From positions 1 to 64,000 of the forward strand of contig NZ_JAHKRM010000047.1 in NCBI RefSeq assembly GCF_019396345.1: a stretch of DNA of 64,000 bases, in the 5' to 3' direction. Made by a program: the position numbers and the translations under genes. Below, one piece after another: positions 1-8,991 of the stretch. Every line of letters begins with the position of its first letter. Positions within the stretch are counted from its first letter, which is position 1. This DNA comes from Nonomuraea guangzhouensis (GTDB lineage Bacteria; Actinomycetota; Actinomycetes; Streptosporangiales; Streptosporangiaceae). The notes below the pieces were generated by a model. It saw only the letters and a list, made by a program, of their open reading frames with translations, was not told where the DNA came from and did not search any database.

Positions 1-408
1 CCCGCCGTGGCGCGCGGCCTGGCGGTGACCATCGTCGACCGCCTCGGCGCCGAGGCGGAGCCCGAGGTACGCGCCTGCCTGGAGGACCAGGAGCTGCGCC
101 CGCACGCCATCCACTGGCTGACCGCCAGAGGGCTGGCCGCCCCGCAGCTCAGCCAGGAGGAGCTGCTGTGGGTCAGCATCGACATGCTGGCCCTGGCGCT
201 GCCCGCGGCCGAAGAGGACCCCGAGATCTTCGCCGAGAACATCGCCGCCTCCGGCCCGCCCGCCCACCTCATCGACGAGATGTGGCGGGTGGACCACCCG
301 GACGTCGTCGATGTGCTGGAGCTGCTCGGACGCTCGCTGCCCGACGGCACGGTGGCCAAGGCCGCGCGCAAGGCCGCCTTCAAAGCGCGCTCCCGAGCCA
401 TCCGTTGA
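1..408 (+). CDS. Conserved protein of unknown function, C-terminal part only
   Basis: The reading frame is open from the first base of the window, so the gene starts upstream and only its last 135 codons are visible. The product is rich in Ala, Leu and Glu, looks alpha-helical, and ends in a basic tail (AARKAAFKARSRA). The next gene encodes a protein whose last 130 residues follow the same pattern, including LGxEAExxVR, a central W(V/I)xxDxLA segment and the same K-AARKAA-KARS tail. The two are therefore tandem paralogs, only 17 bp apart and probably co-transcribed. I do not recognise the family and assign no function. The helical periodicity could fit a repeat-type scaffold, but that is a guess. 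Confidence 0.6.
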   Translation, partial: PAVARGLAVTIVDRLGAEAEPEVRACLEDQELRPHAIHWLTARGLAAPQLSQEELLWVSIDMLALALPAAEEDPEIFAENIAASGPPAHLIDEMWRVDHPDVVDVLELLGRSLPDGTVAKAARKAAFKARSRAIR

Positions 409-425
409 GTACGTTCATGTGACTC

Positions 426-1784
426 GTGTGCAGTAAGTTTCGTGGGGTGGCAAACAATGTCTTCGACCTCGCCGAGCTGCGGAAGCTGATCGATGAGCAG
501 GCCGCCGTGCCCCCACGGCCACCTGAGGAGACCCCCGAGGTGGAGCAAGAGGCGCTGACCTTCCCGCCCGTCCTGCTGGCCGCCGACGCCGAGCTGGCCG
601 AGATCGTCCCCACGGTGCCGCTCGTCGCCGACGCGATCCGGCTCATGAGCTGGACCGGCACCCGCGAGGTCACCCCGGAAGGGCTGCCGAACGAGGCCGA
701 CGCCCGCACCGCCGCCGCCGAGCTCGGCATCGACGCCGCCCGGCTGCGGCTCGTCTGGATCGTCGCCGTCAACACCGGGCTGCTCCAGATCGCCGGCGGC
801 CGGGCTTCGCGCGGGCCGCTGCCGGCCCGGCTCACGCCCGAGGCCACGCTGGAGTTCTGGGACGGCGTGGTCATGGACGTGCTCGACCGCGCCGACGACG
901 GGCTGACCGGCTCGGCCGTCGTCGACGAGCACCTGGCCGAGATGCTGGCCACTGTCTACTCCGTACGTTCCGGCGTCGCGATCGCCAACCTCGCCAGGGG
1001 CATCCTGCAGTCGCACGAGGTCGCCTGCGAGCCGGGCGCCGTCGAGATGCGCAGGCTCGCCGCCTCGCTGCCCGCCGAGCTGCTCGACGCGCTGTCGCTG
1101 CTGGCCTACTGCGGCCTGGTCGAGCAGACCGCGGCCGGGCGCACCGCGCTCACCCCGCTCGGTGTCTGGGCCATCCGCAGGGACCTGCTGCGCGAGGGGC
1201 ACGACGCGCCGACGACGGCCGAGGTGGAGGTGTTCGCCGACCTGTCCGCCGCCGAGCTCGTCGAGGCCCTCGTCAAGGGCTCCGCCACGCAGAGCGCCGT
1301 GGCCGGCTGGCTGGAGCGCCGTCCGCCCGCGCAGGCCGCGCACGACCTCATCGAGATCGCGGCGGAGGGCACGGCGGGGCAGCGCGGCGCCGTCGGCGCC
1401 ATCCTGGAGGAGCTGGGGCCCGAGGCCGAGGCCCCCGTCCGCGAGGCGCTCGGCCTGCCGCTGATGCGCCGCTACGCCGCCTCCTGGCTGCACATCCGCG
1501 ACCTCGAGGCCCCCACGCTCAGCACCGACGACCACACCTGGATCGCCGTCGACTCGCTGGCCGCCCTCATGCACCTGTCCGCCCCCGCCGCGGGCCGCCT
1601 GGACCCGCCCGAGCCGGGCGAGGACCTCATCCGGCTCGTCACCGAGATGCCCGCCGTCGGCCACCCCGACACGATCGCGGTGCTCGACATGCTCGCCACC
1701 GCGCACGACGACAAGGCCGTCGTCAAGGCAGCCCGCAAAGCCGCGATGAAAGCCCGATCGCTGGCGCACACTAAACTGGGCTGA
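426..1784 (+). CDS. Conserved protein of unknown function (paralog of upstream gene)
   Basis: This 452-residue protein has no signal peptide, membrane segment or metal motif that I can see. It is Ala/Leu/Glu-rich and probably all helical, with an internal winged-helix-like stretch around residues 200-260 (LLDALSLLAYCGLVEQ, then a short hairpin and WAIRRDLL). The C-terminal 130 residues resemble the partial gene just upstream. The GTG start at 426 has no clear ribosome binding site, and a second GTG at 447 is equally possible. It sits directly before def-fmt-rsmB, but no function follows from that. Not recognised. Coding potential is clear from length and codon bias; function is unknown. Confidence 0.6.
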   Translation: MCSKFRGVANNVFDLAELRKLIDEQAAVPPRPPEETPEVEQEALTFPPVLLAADAELAEIVPTVPLVADAIRLMSWTGTREVTPEGLPNEADARTAAAELGIDAARLRLVWIVAVNTGLLQIAGGRASRGPLPARLTPEATLEFWDGVVMDVLDRADDGLTGSAVVDEHLAEMLATVYSVRSGVAIANLARGILQSHEVACEPGAVEMRRLAASLPAELLDALSLLAYCGLVEQTAAGRTALTPLGVWAIRRDLLREGHDAPTTAEVEVFADLSAAELVEALVKGSATQSAVAGWLERRPPAQAAHDLIEIAAEGTAGQRGAVGAILEELGPEAEAPVREALGLPLMRRYAASWLHIRDLEAPTLSTDDHTWIAVDSLAALMHLSAPAAGRLDPPEPGEDLIRLVTEMPAVGHPDTIAVLDMLATAHDDKAVVKAARKAAMKARSLAHTKLG

Positions 1785-1810
1785 CCCACTGACGAAACGG
1801 AGTGACCCCT

Positions 1811-2359
1811 TTGGCGATCCAGTCGATCCGCCTGTTCGGAGACCCGGTGCTGACCACCGCGGCGGCGCCGGTCGTCGACTTCGACAAGGAGCTCCGCAAG
1901 CTGGTCAAAGACCTCACCGACACGATGATGGACGCCCCCGGCGCCGGGCTGGCGGCCCCGCAGATCGGCGTCGGGCTGCGGGTGTTCACCTATTACGTCG
2001 ATGAGCAGCTCGGCCACCTGATCAACCCTGATCTCGACCTCTCCGCCGACATCGACGAGGAGGGCGAGGAGGGCTGCCTGTCCTTCCCGGGCCTGTCGTT
2101 CCCGACGCCGCGGGCCATCCGCGCCGTCGCCAAGGGCTTCGACATGTACGGCGAGCCGGTCACGCTGGAGGGCACGGACCTGATGGCCCGCTGCTTCCAG
2201 CACGAGACCGACCACCTCGACGGCATCCTGTTCATTGACCGGATGGACCCCAAGCAGCGCAAGCTGGCGATGAAGGCCGTCCGCGAGGCGGAGTGGAGCG
2301 GCCTGTCCGTTCCCGCGGTCAAGTTCTCCCCGCACATCACGGGCGGGAGGGCACTCTGA
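1811..2359 (+). CDS. def: Peptide deformylase
   Basis: Removes the formyl group from the initiator methionine of nascent proteins in the cytoplasm. All three signature motifs are present: GAGLAAPQ near residue 45, EGCLSFP near residue 90, whose Cys is a metal ligand, and HETDH near residue 135, which supplies two His ligands and the catalytic Glu. I chose the TTG at 1811 because GGAG lies 8 bases upstream and the product then begins MAIQSIRLFGDPVL, the usual actinobacterial N-terminus; an in-frame GTG at 1802 is the alternative. At about 182 residues the length is normal. The stop is 2 bp before fmt, so formylation and deformylation are encoded in one operon. Confidence 0.95.
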   Translation: MAIQSIRLFGDPVLTTAAAPVVDFDKELRKLVKDLTDTMMDAPGAGLAAPQIGVGLRVFTYYVDEQLGHLINPDLDLSADIDEEGEEGCLSFPGLSFPTPRAIRAVAKGFDMYGEPVTLEGTDLMARCFQHETDHLDGILFIDRMDPKQRKLAMKAVREAEWSGLSVPAVKFSPHITGGRAL

Positions 2360-2361
2360 CG

Positions 2362-3291
2362 ATGCGCCTGGTCTTCGCGGGCACGCCCGAGACGGCGCTG
2401 CCGTCACTGCGCACACTGATCGACTCGCCGCGGCACGAGGTGGTCGCGGTCGTCACCCGGCCCGACGCCCAGTCGGGGCGCGGTCGCAAGGTGCACCCGT
2501 CGCCGGTCGCCGAGCTGGCCGAGGAGGCGGGCATCGAGGTGCTGCGCCCGGCCAAGGCCGGCGACCCCGAGTTCCTCGACCGGCTGCGCGGGCTGGAGCC
2601 CGACTGCTGCCCCGTGGTCGCTTACGGGGCGCTGCTGCCGCAGTCCGCGCTCGACGTGCCGCGGCTCGGCTGGATCAACCTGCACTTCTCGATCCTGCCC
2701 GCCTGGCGGGGCGCCGCGCCCGTCCAGCACGCGATCCTGCACGGTGACGAGATCACCGGCGCCTCGACGTTCCAGATCGTCAAGGCGCTCGACGCCGGCG
2801 ACGTCTACGGCGTGGTCACGGAGCAGATCCGGCCCGACGACACCAGCGGCACCCTGCTCGAACGGCTGTCGTTCTCGGGCGCCGAGCTGCTGTCGGCCAC
2901 GCTCGACGGGGTGGCCGACGGCAAGCTGGAGGCGCGTCCTCAGCTTGCCGACGGGGTCAGCATCGCACCCAAGATCAACGTGACCGACGCCCGGGTCGAC
3001 TGGTCCGCGCCCGCCATGCGCGTCGACCGCCTCATCCGCGCCTGCACACCCAACCCGGGCGCCTGGAGCGAGTTCCGCGGCCACCGGCTGAAGCTCGGCC
3101 CGATCCGGGTCGTCCCCTCGGCCGAGCCGCTCGCCCCCGGTGCGATCGCCGTGGCCAAGAACACCGTGCTGGTCGGCACCGCCACCCATCCGGTTGAGCT
3201 GGGCGAGCTCCAGCCGCAGGGGAAGCGGCTGATGAGCGCGGGGGAGTGGGCGCGCGGTGTGCGTCCTGAGAGCGACGACAGGTTCGAGTGA
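2362..3291 (+). CDS. fmt: Methionyl-tRNA formyltransferase
   Basis: Transfers the formyl group of 10-formyltetrahydrofolate to initiator Met-tRNA. The 309-residue product starts MRLVFAGTPETALPSL. It carries the formyltransferase core INLHFSILPAWRGAAPVQ, with the catalytic Asn and His, near residues 108-125, followed by the usual Asp-containing segment (LDAGDVY). The C-terminal third corresponds to the tRNA-binding domain. The ATG lies 2 bp after the def stop, and the rsmB start overlaps the fmt stop (GTGA), so the three genes are translationally coupled. The initiator tRNA it modifies is encoded at 23774 in this window. Confidence 0.95.
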   Translation: MRLVFAGTPETALPSLRTLIDSPRHEVVAVVTRPDAQSGRGRKVHPSPVAELAEEAGIEVLRPAKAGDPEFLDRLRGLEPDCCPVVAYGALLPQSALDVPRLGWINLHFSILPAWRGAAPVQHAILHGDEITGASTFQIVKALDAGDVYGVVTEQIRPDDTSGTLLERLSFSGAELLSATLDGVADGKLEARPQLADGVSIAPKINVTDARVDWSAPAMRVDRLIRACTPNPGAWSEFRGHRLKLGPIRVVPSAEPLAPGAIAVAKNTVLVGTATHPVELGELQPQGKRLMSAGEWARGVRPESDDRFE

Positions 3292-4997
3292 GAAACGACA
3301 TGGGACAGGGCCCACGCCGCCGCAACGAGGGAACTCCGGCGGGGCAGGGCGGCGGCAGAGGCGGTCAGGGCAGTGCTCGGGGTGGTCAGGGCGGCGGCCC
3401 GGCCGGTCAAGGCGGTGCTCGGGGCGGCCAGGGTGGCTCGGCCGGTCACGGTGGTGGCCGAGCCGGTCAGGGCGGGGGTCGTGGCGGTGGCCAGGCGCGT
3501 GGCCGGTCGCGGGGGCCGGCGCGTGATCAGGCGCGCAATGCCGCCTTCGACGTCATGCGGGCCGTCGACGAGCGCGACTCGTACGCCAACCTGCTGATGC
3601 CGCGCCTGCTGCGCGAGCGCGGCGTGAAGGGGCGTGACGCGGCGCTGGCGACCGAGCTGGCCTACGGGACGCTGCGCGGGCTCGGGACCTACGACGCGAT
3701 CATCGAGATGTGCGTCGACCGGGCGCCCGATCCCGACGTGCGCGACGCCCTGCGGCTCGGCGCCCACCAGCTGCTCAAGATGCGCGTCCCCCCGCACGCC
3801 GCCGTCGGCACCACGGTCGATCTCGTACGGCTGCGCATCGGGGCGGGTGCCGCCAAGTTCGTCAACGCCGTGCTGCGCAAGATCGGCTCGCGGACCATCG
3901 AAGAGTGGATCCCGATCGTGGCCCCCGACGAGGCCCGCGACCCGGCCGGGCACCTCTCCGTCGCCTACAGCCATCCGCGATGGATCGTGAGCGCGTTCCG
4001 CGACGCTCTGGGCGGGCGGGCCGGCGAGGTGGCCGACCTGCTCGCGGCCGACAACGAGCGGCCGCTGGTGACGCTGGTCGCCAGGCCCGGCCGCAGCTCG
4101 GTCGAGGAGCTGACGGACAGCGGCGCCGACCCCGGCCGCTACTCGCCGTACGCCGCCTACCTGCCGGAAGGCGACCCGGGCAGGATCCCGGCGGTCGCCG
4201 AGACCCGCGCCGCCGTCCAGGACGAGGCGAGCCAGCTGGTGGCGCTCGCCCTGACCCGCGTGCCGCTCGACGGCCGGGACGAGCGGTGGCTCGACATGTG
4301 CGCCGGGCCGGGCGGCAAGGCCGGCCTCCTCGACGCCATCGCCACCTACGGCGACCTCGCGGCCTCCGGCGGCCACGGCTTCGCCGATTCCGACGACCGG
4401 GATGCCGCCGACACCATCCCCGCTGCCGGCGATGGTGTGGGCTCTGGGGGGCGGGTGGCCTTCGCAGCCGCTTCCGGTGGGCGGGCGGTGGCCTATCCGG
4501 GTGGGGCGCGGTTGGTGGCCGCCGATGTGCAGTATCACCGGGCGCGGCTGGTCTGGCAGACCACTCGGGACGCCGCCGTGGTCACCGCCGACGGGACCGA
4601 GCCCGCCTGGCGGCCGGGGGCGTTCGACCGGATCATGCTCGACGCGCCCTGCACCGGGCTGGGAGCGTTGCGCCGTCGCCCCGAGGCGCGGTGGCGTCGC
4701 GATCCCGCGGGCATCGCCGAGCTGGGCCGGCTGCAGCGGCGTCTGCTCGACGCGGCGCTCGACGCCGTACGGCCCGGCGGGGTCGTCGCGTATGTCACCT
4801 GCTCGCCGCACCTCGCCGAGACCCGGGTCGTCGTCGGTGACGTCGCCGGTCGGCGCGGTGACGTGGAGCAGCTCGACGCGCGCGACTATCTGCCGGAGAT
4901 CGACGGGCTGGGCGACGGTCCGCACGTCCAGTTCTGGCCGCACCGCCACGGCACCGACGCGATGTTCCTCGCCCTCCTGCGCAAGCGCCCGCTCTGA
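3288..4997 (+). CDS. rsmB: 16S rRNA m5C967 methyltransferase RsmB with Gly/Arg-rich N-terminus
   Basis: Methylates C967 of 16S rRNA using SAM. Order of parts: a Gly/Gln/Arg low-complexity tail (residues about 10-85, built from GGQGG and GGRGG units), a NusB-like RNA-binding domain (about 85-215), then the Rossmann methyltransferase. SAM motif LDMCAGPGGKAG sits near residue 337, and the two Cys motifs DAPCTG and TCSPH carry the RsmB/RsmF catalytic cysteines. At 569 residues it is longer than the usual 430-480. The excess is the RGG-like tail plus an acidic/Gly-rich insert of about 50 residues (roughly 352-408) directly after the SAM loop. The start may be GTG 3288 (coupled to fmt) or ATG 3300. 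Confidence 0.92.
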   Translation: MRNDMGQGPRRRNEGTPAGQGGGRGGQGSARGGQGGGPAGQGGARGGQGGSAGHGGGRAGQGGGRGGGQARGRSRGPARDQARNAAFDVMRAVDERDSYANLLMPRLLRERGVKGRDAALATELAYGTLRGLGTYDAIIEMCVDRAPDPDVRDALRLGAHQLLKMRVPPHAAVGTTVDLVRLRIGAGAAKFVNAVLRKIGSRTIEEWIPIVAPDEARDPAGHLSVAYSHPRWIVSAFRDALGGRAGEVADLLAADNERPLVTLVARPGRSSVEELTDSGADPGRYSPYAAYLPEGDPGRIPAVAETRAAVQDEASQLVALALTRVPLDGRDERWLDMCAGPGGKAGLLDAIATYGDLAASGGHGFADSDDRDAADTIPAAGDGVGSGGRVAFAAASGGRAVAYPGGARLVAADVQYHRARLVWQTTRDAAVVTADGTEPAWRPGAFDRIMLDAPCTGLGALRRRPEARWRRDPAGIAELGRLQRRLLDAALDAVRPGGVVAYVTCSPHLAETRVVVGDVAGRRGDVEQLDARDYLPEIDGLGDGPHVQFWPHRHGTDAMFLALLRKRPL

Positions 4998-5074
4998 GGC
5001 GCCTCAATCAGAGAGCTGTGAGGTTCGTCAGGCCCGAGATCGGGGCGCGGGCGACTCGCGTGGGCGCTGTTCAA

Positions 5075-5080
5075 TAGACT
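5075..5080 (+). promoter_or_regulatory. Candidate -10 box for a leaderless rpe transcript
   Basis: TAGACT (TAnnnT type) ends 9 bases before the rpe ATG at 5090, and no ribosome binding site lies between them. This spacing places the transcription start at or within a few bases of the ATG. No convincing -35 box is visible. A 12-bp palindrome, TGAGGCGCCTCA (4995-5006), covers the rsmB stop codon just upstream. Confidence 0.4.
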
Positions 5081-5089
5081 CTCAGCATC

Positions 5090-5758
5090 ATGGCCGTACA
5101 GATCTCTCCCAGCATCCTCGCCGCCGACTTCGCCAGGCTCGCCGACGAAGCCGCGGCCGTTCCCAACGCCGACTGGCTGCACGTGGATGTCATGGACAAC
5201 CACTTCGTGCCCAACCTGACCCTCGGGCTGCCCGTGGTCGAGTCGCTGCGCAAGGCGACCTCGACACCGCTCGACTGCCATCTCATGATCGAGGATCCCG
5301 ATCGCTGGGCACCGCCCTACGCCGAGGCGGGTGCGGGCAGCGTCACGATCCACGCGGAGGCGGCGAAGTCCCCGGTGCGGACGCTGCGCGAGATCCGTTC
5401 GCTGGGCGCGAGGGCGGGTCTCGCGCTCAACCCGGCGACGGCGATCGAGCCCTACGAGGGCCTGCTGGGTGAGATCGACATGCTGCTCCTGATGACGGTC
5501 GAGCCGGGGTTCGGAGGGCAGAAGTTCCTCGACATGGTGCTGCCCAAGATCCGCCGGGCGCGCGACCTGATCGAGCGGCACGGTGGCCAGATCTGGCTCC
5601 AGGTGGACGGCGGCGTGGACGCGGACACCATCGAACGCTGCGTGGTGGCGGGCGCGGACGTCTTCGTGGCGGGCAGCGCCGTCTATGGCGCCTCCGACCC
5701 GGCGGCAGCGGTCGACGCCCTCCGGTCCCAGGCCGAACGGGCTGCCGGCGGGGCGTAA
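5090..5758 (+). CDS. rpe: Ribulose-phosphate 3-epimerase
   Basis: Interconverts ribulose 5-phosphate and xylulose 5-phosphate in the pentose phosphate pathway; a cytosolic TIM-barrel enzyme. The 222-residue product carries the family pattern from start to end: ISPSILAADFARL at the N-terminus, HLDVMD-type metal site written here as LHVDVMDNHFVPN, HLMIEDPDRW, MTVEPGFGGQKF and VDGGVDADTI. Normal length. It is separated from rsmB by 92 bp with its own candidate promoter. The sequence 3' of it holds a repeated intergenic element and a strong hairpin shared with the convergent opp operon. Ribulose 5-phosphate is also a substrate of the ribBA product encoded later in the window. Confidence 0.95.
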   Translation: MAVQISPSILAADFARLADEAAAVPNADWLHVDVMDNHFVPNLTLGLPVVESLRKATSTPLDCHLMIEDPDRWAPPYAEAGAGSVTIHAEAAKSPVRTLREIRSLGARAGLALNPATAIEPYEGLLGEIDMLLLMTVEPGFGGQKFLDMVLPKIRRARDLIERHGGQIWLQVDGGVDADTIERCVVAGADVFVAGSAVYGASDPAAAVDALRSQAERAAGGA

Positions 5759-5777
5759 CGGCGCCTGGCCACCATCC

Positions 5778-5849
5778 GGTCAGAGGCCGTCTTCCTGGAG
5801 GTCCTCAGCCACGGTCGGCGGGTGGCGGGTTCCCCATGCTTGCCGTACT
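5778..5849. repeat. Intergenic repeated element, copy 1 (about 72 nt)
   Basis: The segment starts GGTCAGAGGCCGTCTTCC and ends GCTTGCCGTACT. A second copy with the same ends and order lies at 57096-57165, also on the plus strand and also between genes. The first 45 bases are nearly the same (the core GGCCGTCTTCCTGGAGG is identical), the 10-12 bases in the middle differ, and the last 12 are identical. This copy lies in the 158-bp gap between rpe and the convergent oppF, just before a terminator hairpin. It has no start codon or SD of its own. Its identity is unknown: it may be a small mobile repeat or a structured RNA/DNA site. Confidence 0.6.
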
Positions 5850-5870
5850 AGAGAAATGCTGGCGAAAGAC

Positions 5871-5905
5871 GTCCGGCCCGCAGCGGGAGTGCGGCGGGCC
5901 GGTAC
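5871..5905. terminator. Hairpin between convergent rpe and opp operon
   Basis: CCGGCCCGC (5873-5881) and GCGGGCCGG (5894-5902) form a perfect 9-bp stem with a 12-nt loop. There is no long U tract, which is usual for high-GC actinobacterial terminators. Its position between two convergent stop codons fits a bidirectional terminator. Confidence 0.55.
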
Positions 5906-5916
5906 GAACAGGCAGA

Positions 5917-6944
<1,028 letters not shown>

Positions 6945-6948
<4 letters not shown>

Positions 6949-7958
6949 TTCGTCTCCTCAACGGGTCGGTCGCGCAGCTCAGCCTTCTGCTTGAGCGTCA
7001 GGTAGCAGGCGTCGCCGTGGCCGTGTTCCGGCGACAGCTCGGGCCGCTCGCCCGCGCACACCTGTTCGCCCAGCAGTCGCACGTAGTCGCAGCGCGGGTG
7101 GAACGGGCAGCCGGACGGCAGGTTGATCAGGCTGGGCGGGGTGCCGCGCACCGGCGCCAGCGGCAGGTCCACCGGGCGCCGCAGGCTGGGCATGGAGCCC
7201 AGCAGCCCCCAGGTGTACGGATGGCGCGGCTCACGCAGCACCTCCCGCATCGTGCCCCGCTCCACGGCCCGTCCCGCGTACATGACCAGCACGTTGTGCG
7301 CGGTGCTCGCCACCACGCCCAGGTCGTGGGTGATCAGCACGATCGCCGTGCCCGACTGCTCCTGCAGCTCGCTCAGCAGGTCGAGGATCTGCGCCTGTAC
7401 GGTGACGTCGAGCGCCGTGGTCGGCTCGTCGGCGATGAGCAGTCCGGGGTCGCAGACCAGCGCCATGGCGATCATCGCGCGCTGGCGCATGCCCCCGGAG
7501 AACTGGTGCGGATAGTCGTCGACGCGGAGCTTGGGCTGCGGGATGCCGACCCGGTCCAGCATCTCGATCGCCCGGTCCCGCGCCGACGACCGCGAGACGC
7601 CCTTGTGCTTGCGGTACACCTCGGCGATCTGCGCGCCGATCGTGTGGAACGGCGACAGCGACGTCAGCGGGTCCTGGAAGATCATCGCGATCCGGTCGCC
7701 ACGCAGCTTCTCCATCGTGGACCTGGACGCGCCGATCAGCTCCTGGCCGTCGAAGGTGATGCTGCCGGAGATCTTCGCCGTCTCCGGGTTGTGCAGGCCG
7801 AGCACGGCCAGGTTCGTCACCGACTTGCCCGAGCCCGACTCTCCCACGATGCCGAGCGTGCTCCCGCGCTCCACCTGGAACGAGAGCCGGTCCACCGCGT
7901 GGACCACGCCGTCCTCGGTGTGGAAGTCGACGGTGAGCTCGTTGACCTCAAGGAACAT
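6945..7958 (-). CDS. Peptide/nickel-type ABC transporter ATPase, OppD/DppD family
   Basis: The second nucleotide-binding subunit of the importer, about 337 residues from the ATG at 7958 (MFLEVNELTVDFHTEDG). Visible motifs are Walker A GESGSGKSV, Q-loop IFQDPLTSLSPF, signature SGGMRQR, Walker B LLIADEP and switch His in ITHDLGVV. The C-terminal domain has the Cys cluster typical of OppD/DppD (GCPFHPRC through C near residue 305). The frame stays open far upstream, but that part runs through the permease gene in another frame, so the ATG that overlaps the permease stop (TGATG) is the start. Coupled to the genes on both sides. Confidence 0.9.
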
Positions 7959-8938
7959 CAGCTCAGCCTCACGCGGGGATCGATGACGGCGTACAGGGCG
8001 TCGACGACGATGTTCATCGCCACGATCGCACCCGCCGCGACCAGGACGGTGGCCATCAGGGTGGGCAGGTCGGAGTAGTCGACCGCGCGGACCGACAGGC
8101 GGCCGATCCCCTGCAGCCCGAACGTGGTCTCGGTGATGATCGCGCCGCCGATGAGCGTGCCCAGGTCCACGCCGAAGATGGTGACGATCGGGGTCAGCGT
8201 GCCGCGCAGGGCGAAGCGCAGCACCACGCTCCTGCCGGACATGCCCTTGGCCCTGGCGGTCCGGACGTAGTCCTCGCTGAGGTTCTCCACCATCGTGGAG
8301 CGGGTCATCCTGGTGTAGTTGGCGGTGAAGATGATCGCCAGCACGATCCAGGGCAGCAGCAGACCGCCGAACCAGCCGACCGGGTCCTCGGTGATCGGGA
8401 TGTACTTGGGCTGCGGGAAGACGTGCGCCTGGTAGACGAAGAAGTACATGAGCAGCGTGCCGACGAAGTAGATCTGCATCGAGGCGCCGACCAGCGACGA
8501 GATACTGGCGACCTTGTCGAGCGCCTTGCCCTGCCGCAGCGCGGCGATGATGCCGGTGGCCACACCGAACGTCAGGAAGATCACCGAGGCGCCGACCGTC
8601 AGCGCGATGGTGACGGGCAGCCGGTCGATGATGGTCTCGAAGACCGGGGCCCGGTTGACGAAGGAGTAGCCGAGGCAGGGCGCGGGGCAGTGGCCGAGGC
8701 CCGGGTAGTCCCGGCCGACGAAGATCCCCCCGAGCCACGACACGAACTGCACCACCACCGGCTGGTCCAGGCCCAGGTTGTGCTTGGCCTGCGCCAGTGT
8801 CGTTGGCGGGCAGACCTTGCCGCACGCGAGCCGCGCCGGGTCGGCGGGGATCACGAAGAACAAGAAGAAGGTCACCCCGGAGATGATCACGAGGATGACC
8901 GCGGCGCCGATGACGCGGCGGGTCAGGAATCGAAGCAC
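7958..8938 (-). CDS. ABC transporter permease, OppB/DppB family
   Basis: Membrane-spanning permease of about 326 residues. An N-terminal helix (AAVILVIISGVTFFLFFVIP) is followed by a loop of about 80 residues and five further hydrophobic helices. The cytoplasmic coupling (EAA-type) loop is seen as EDYVRTARAKGMSGRSVVLR. The GTG at 8938 has GGAG 6 to 8 bases upstream. The external loop contains three cysteines (LACGKVCPP and HCPAPC), which might form disulfides. It lies 53 bp downstream of the binding-protein gene, with a strong hairpin in the gap, so it should be expressed below the level of the binding protein. Confidence 0.9.
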   Translation of the reverse strand: MLRFLTRRVIGAAVILVIISGVTFFLFFVIPADPARLACGKVCPPTTLAQAKHNLGLDQPVVVQFVSWLGGIFVGRDYPGLGHCPAPCLGYSFVNRAPVFETIIDRLPVTIALTVGASVIFLTFGVATGIIAALRQGKALDKVASISSLVGASMQIYFVGTLLMYFFVYQAHVFPQPKYIPITEDPVGWFGGLLLPWIVLAIIFTANYTRMTRSTMVENLSEDYVRTARAKGMSGRSVVLRFALRGTLTPIVTIFGVDLGTLIGGAIITETTFGLQGIGRLSVRAVDYSDLPTLMATVLVAAGAIVAMNIVVDALYAVIDPRVRLS

Positions 8939-8956
8939 GAGATCTCCAAGAGAGTG

Positions 8957-8983
8957 CTCCGGGCGCCGTGACGGCGCCCGGAG
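8957..8983 (-). terminator. Intercistronic hairpin between oppA and oppB
   Basis: CTCCGGGCGCCG (8957-8968) and CGGCGCCCGGAG (8972-8983) form a perfect 12-bp stem with a 3-nt loop. It sits between the binding-protein stop codon and the OppB-like permease start. There is no U tract. Such hairpins commonly stabilise the upstream message or give partial termination, so that binding protein exceeds permease. That role is inferred from position and structure. Confidence 0.65.
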
Positions 8984-8991
8984 CAGCGGTG

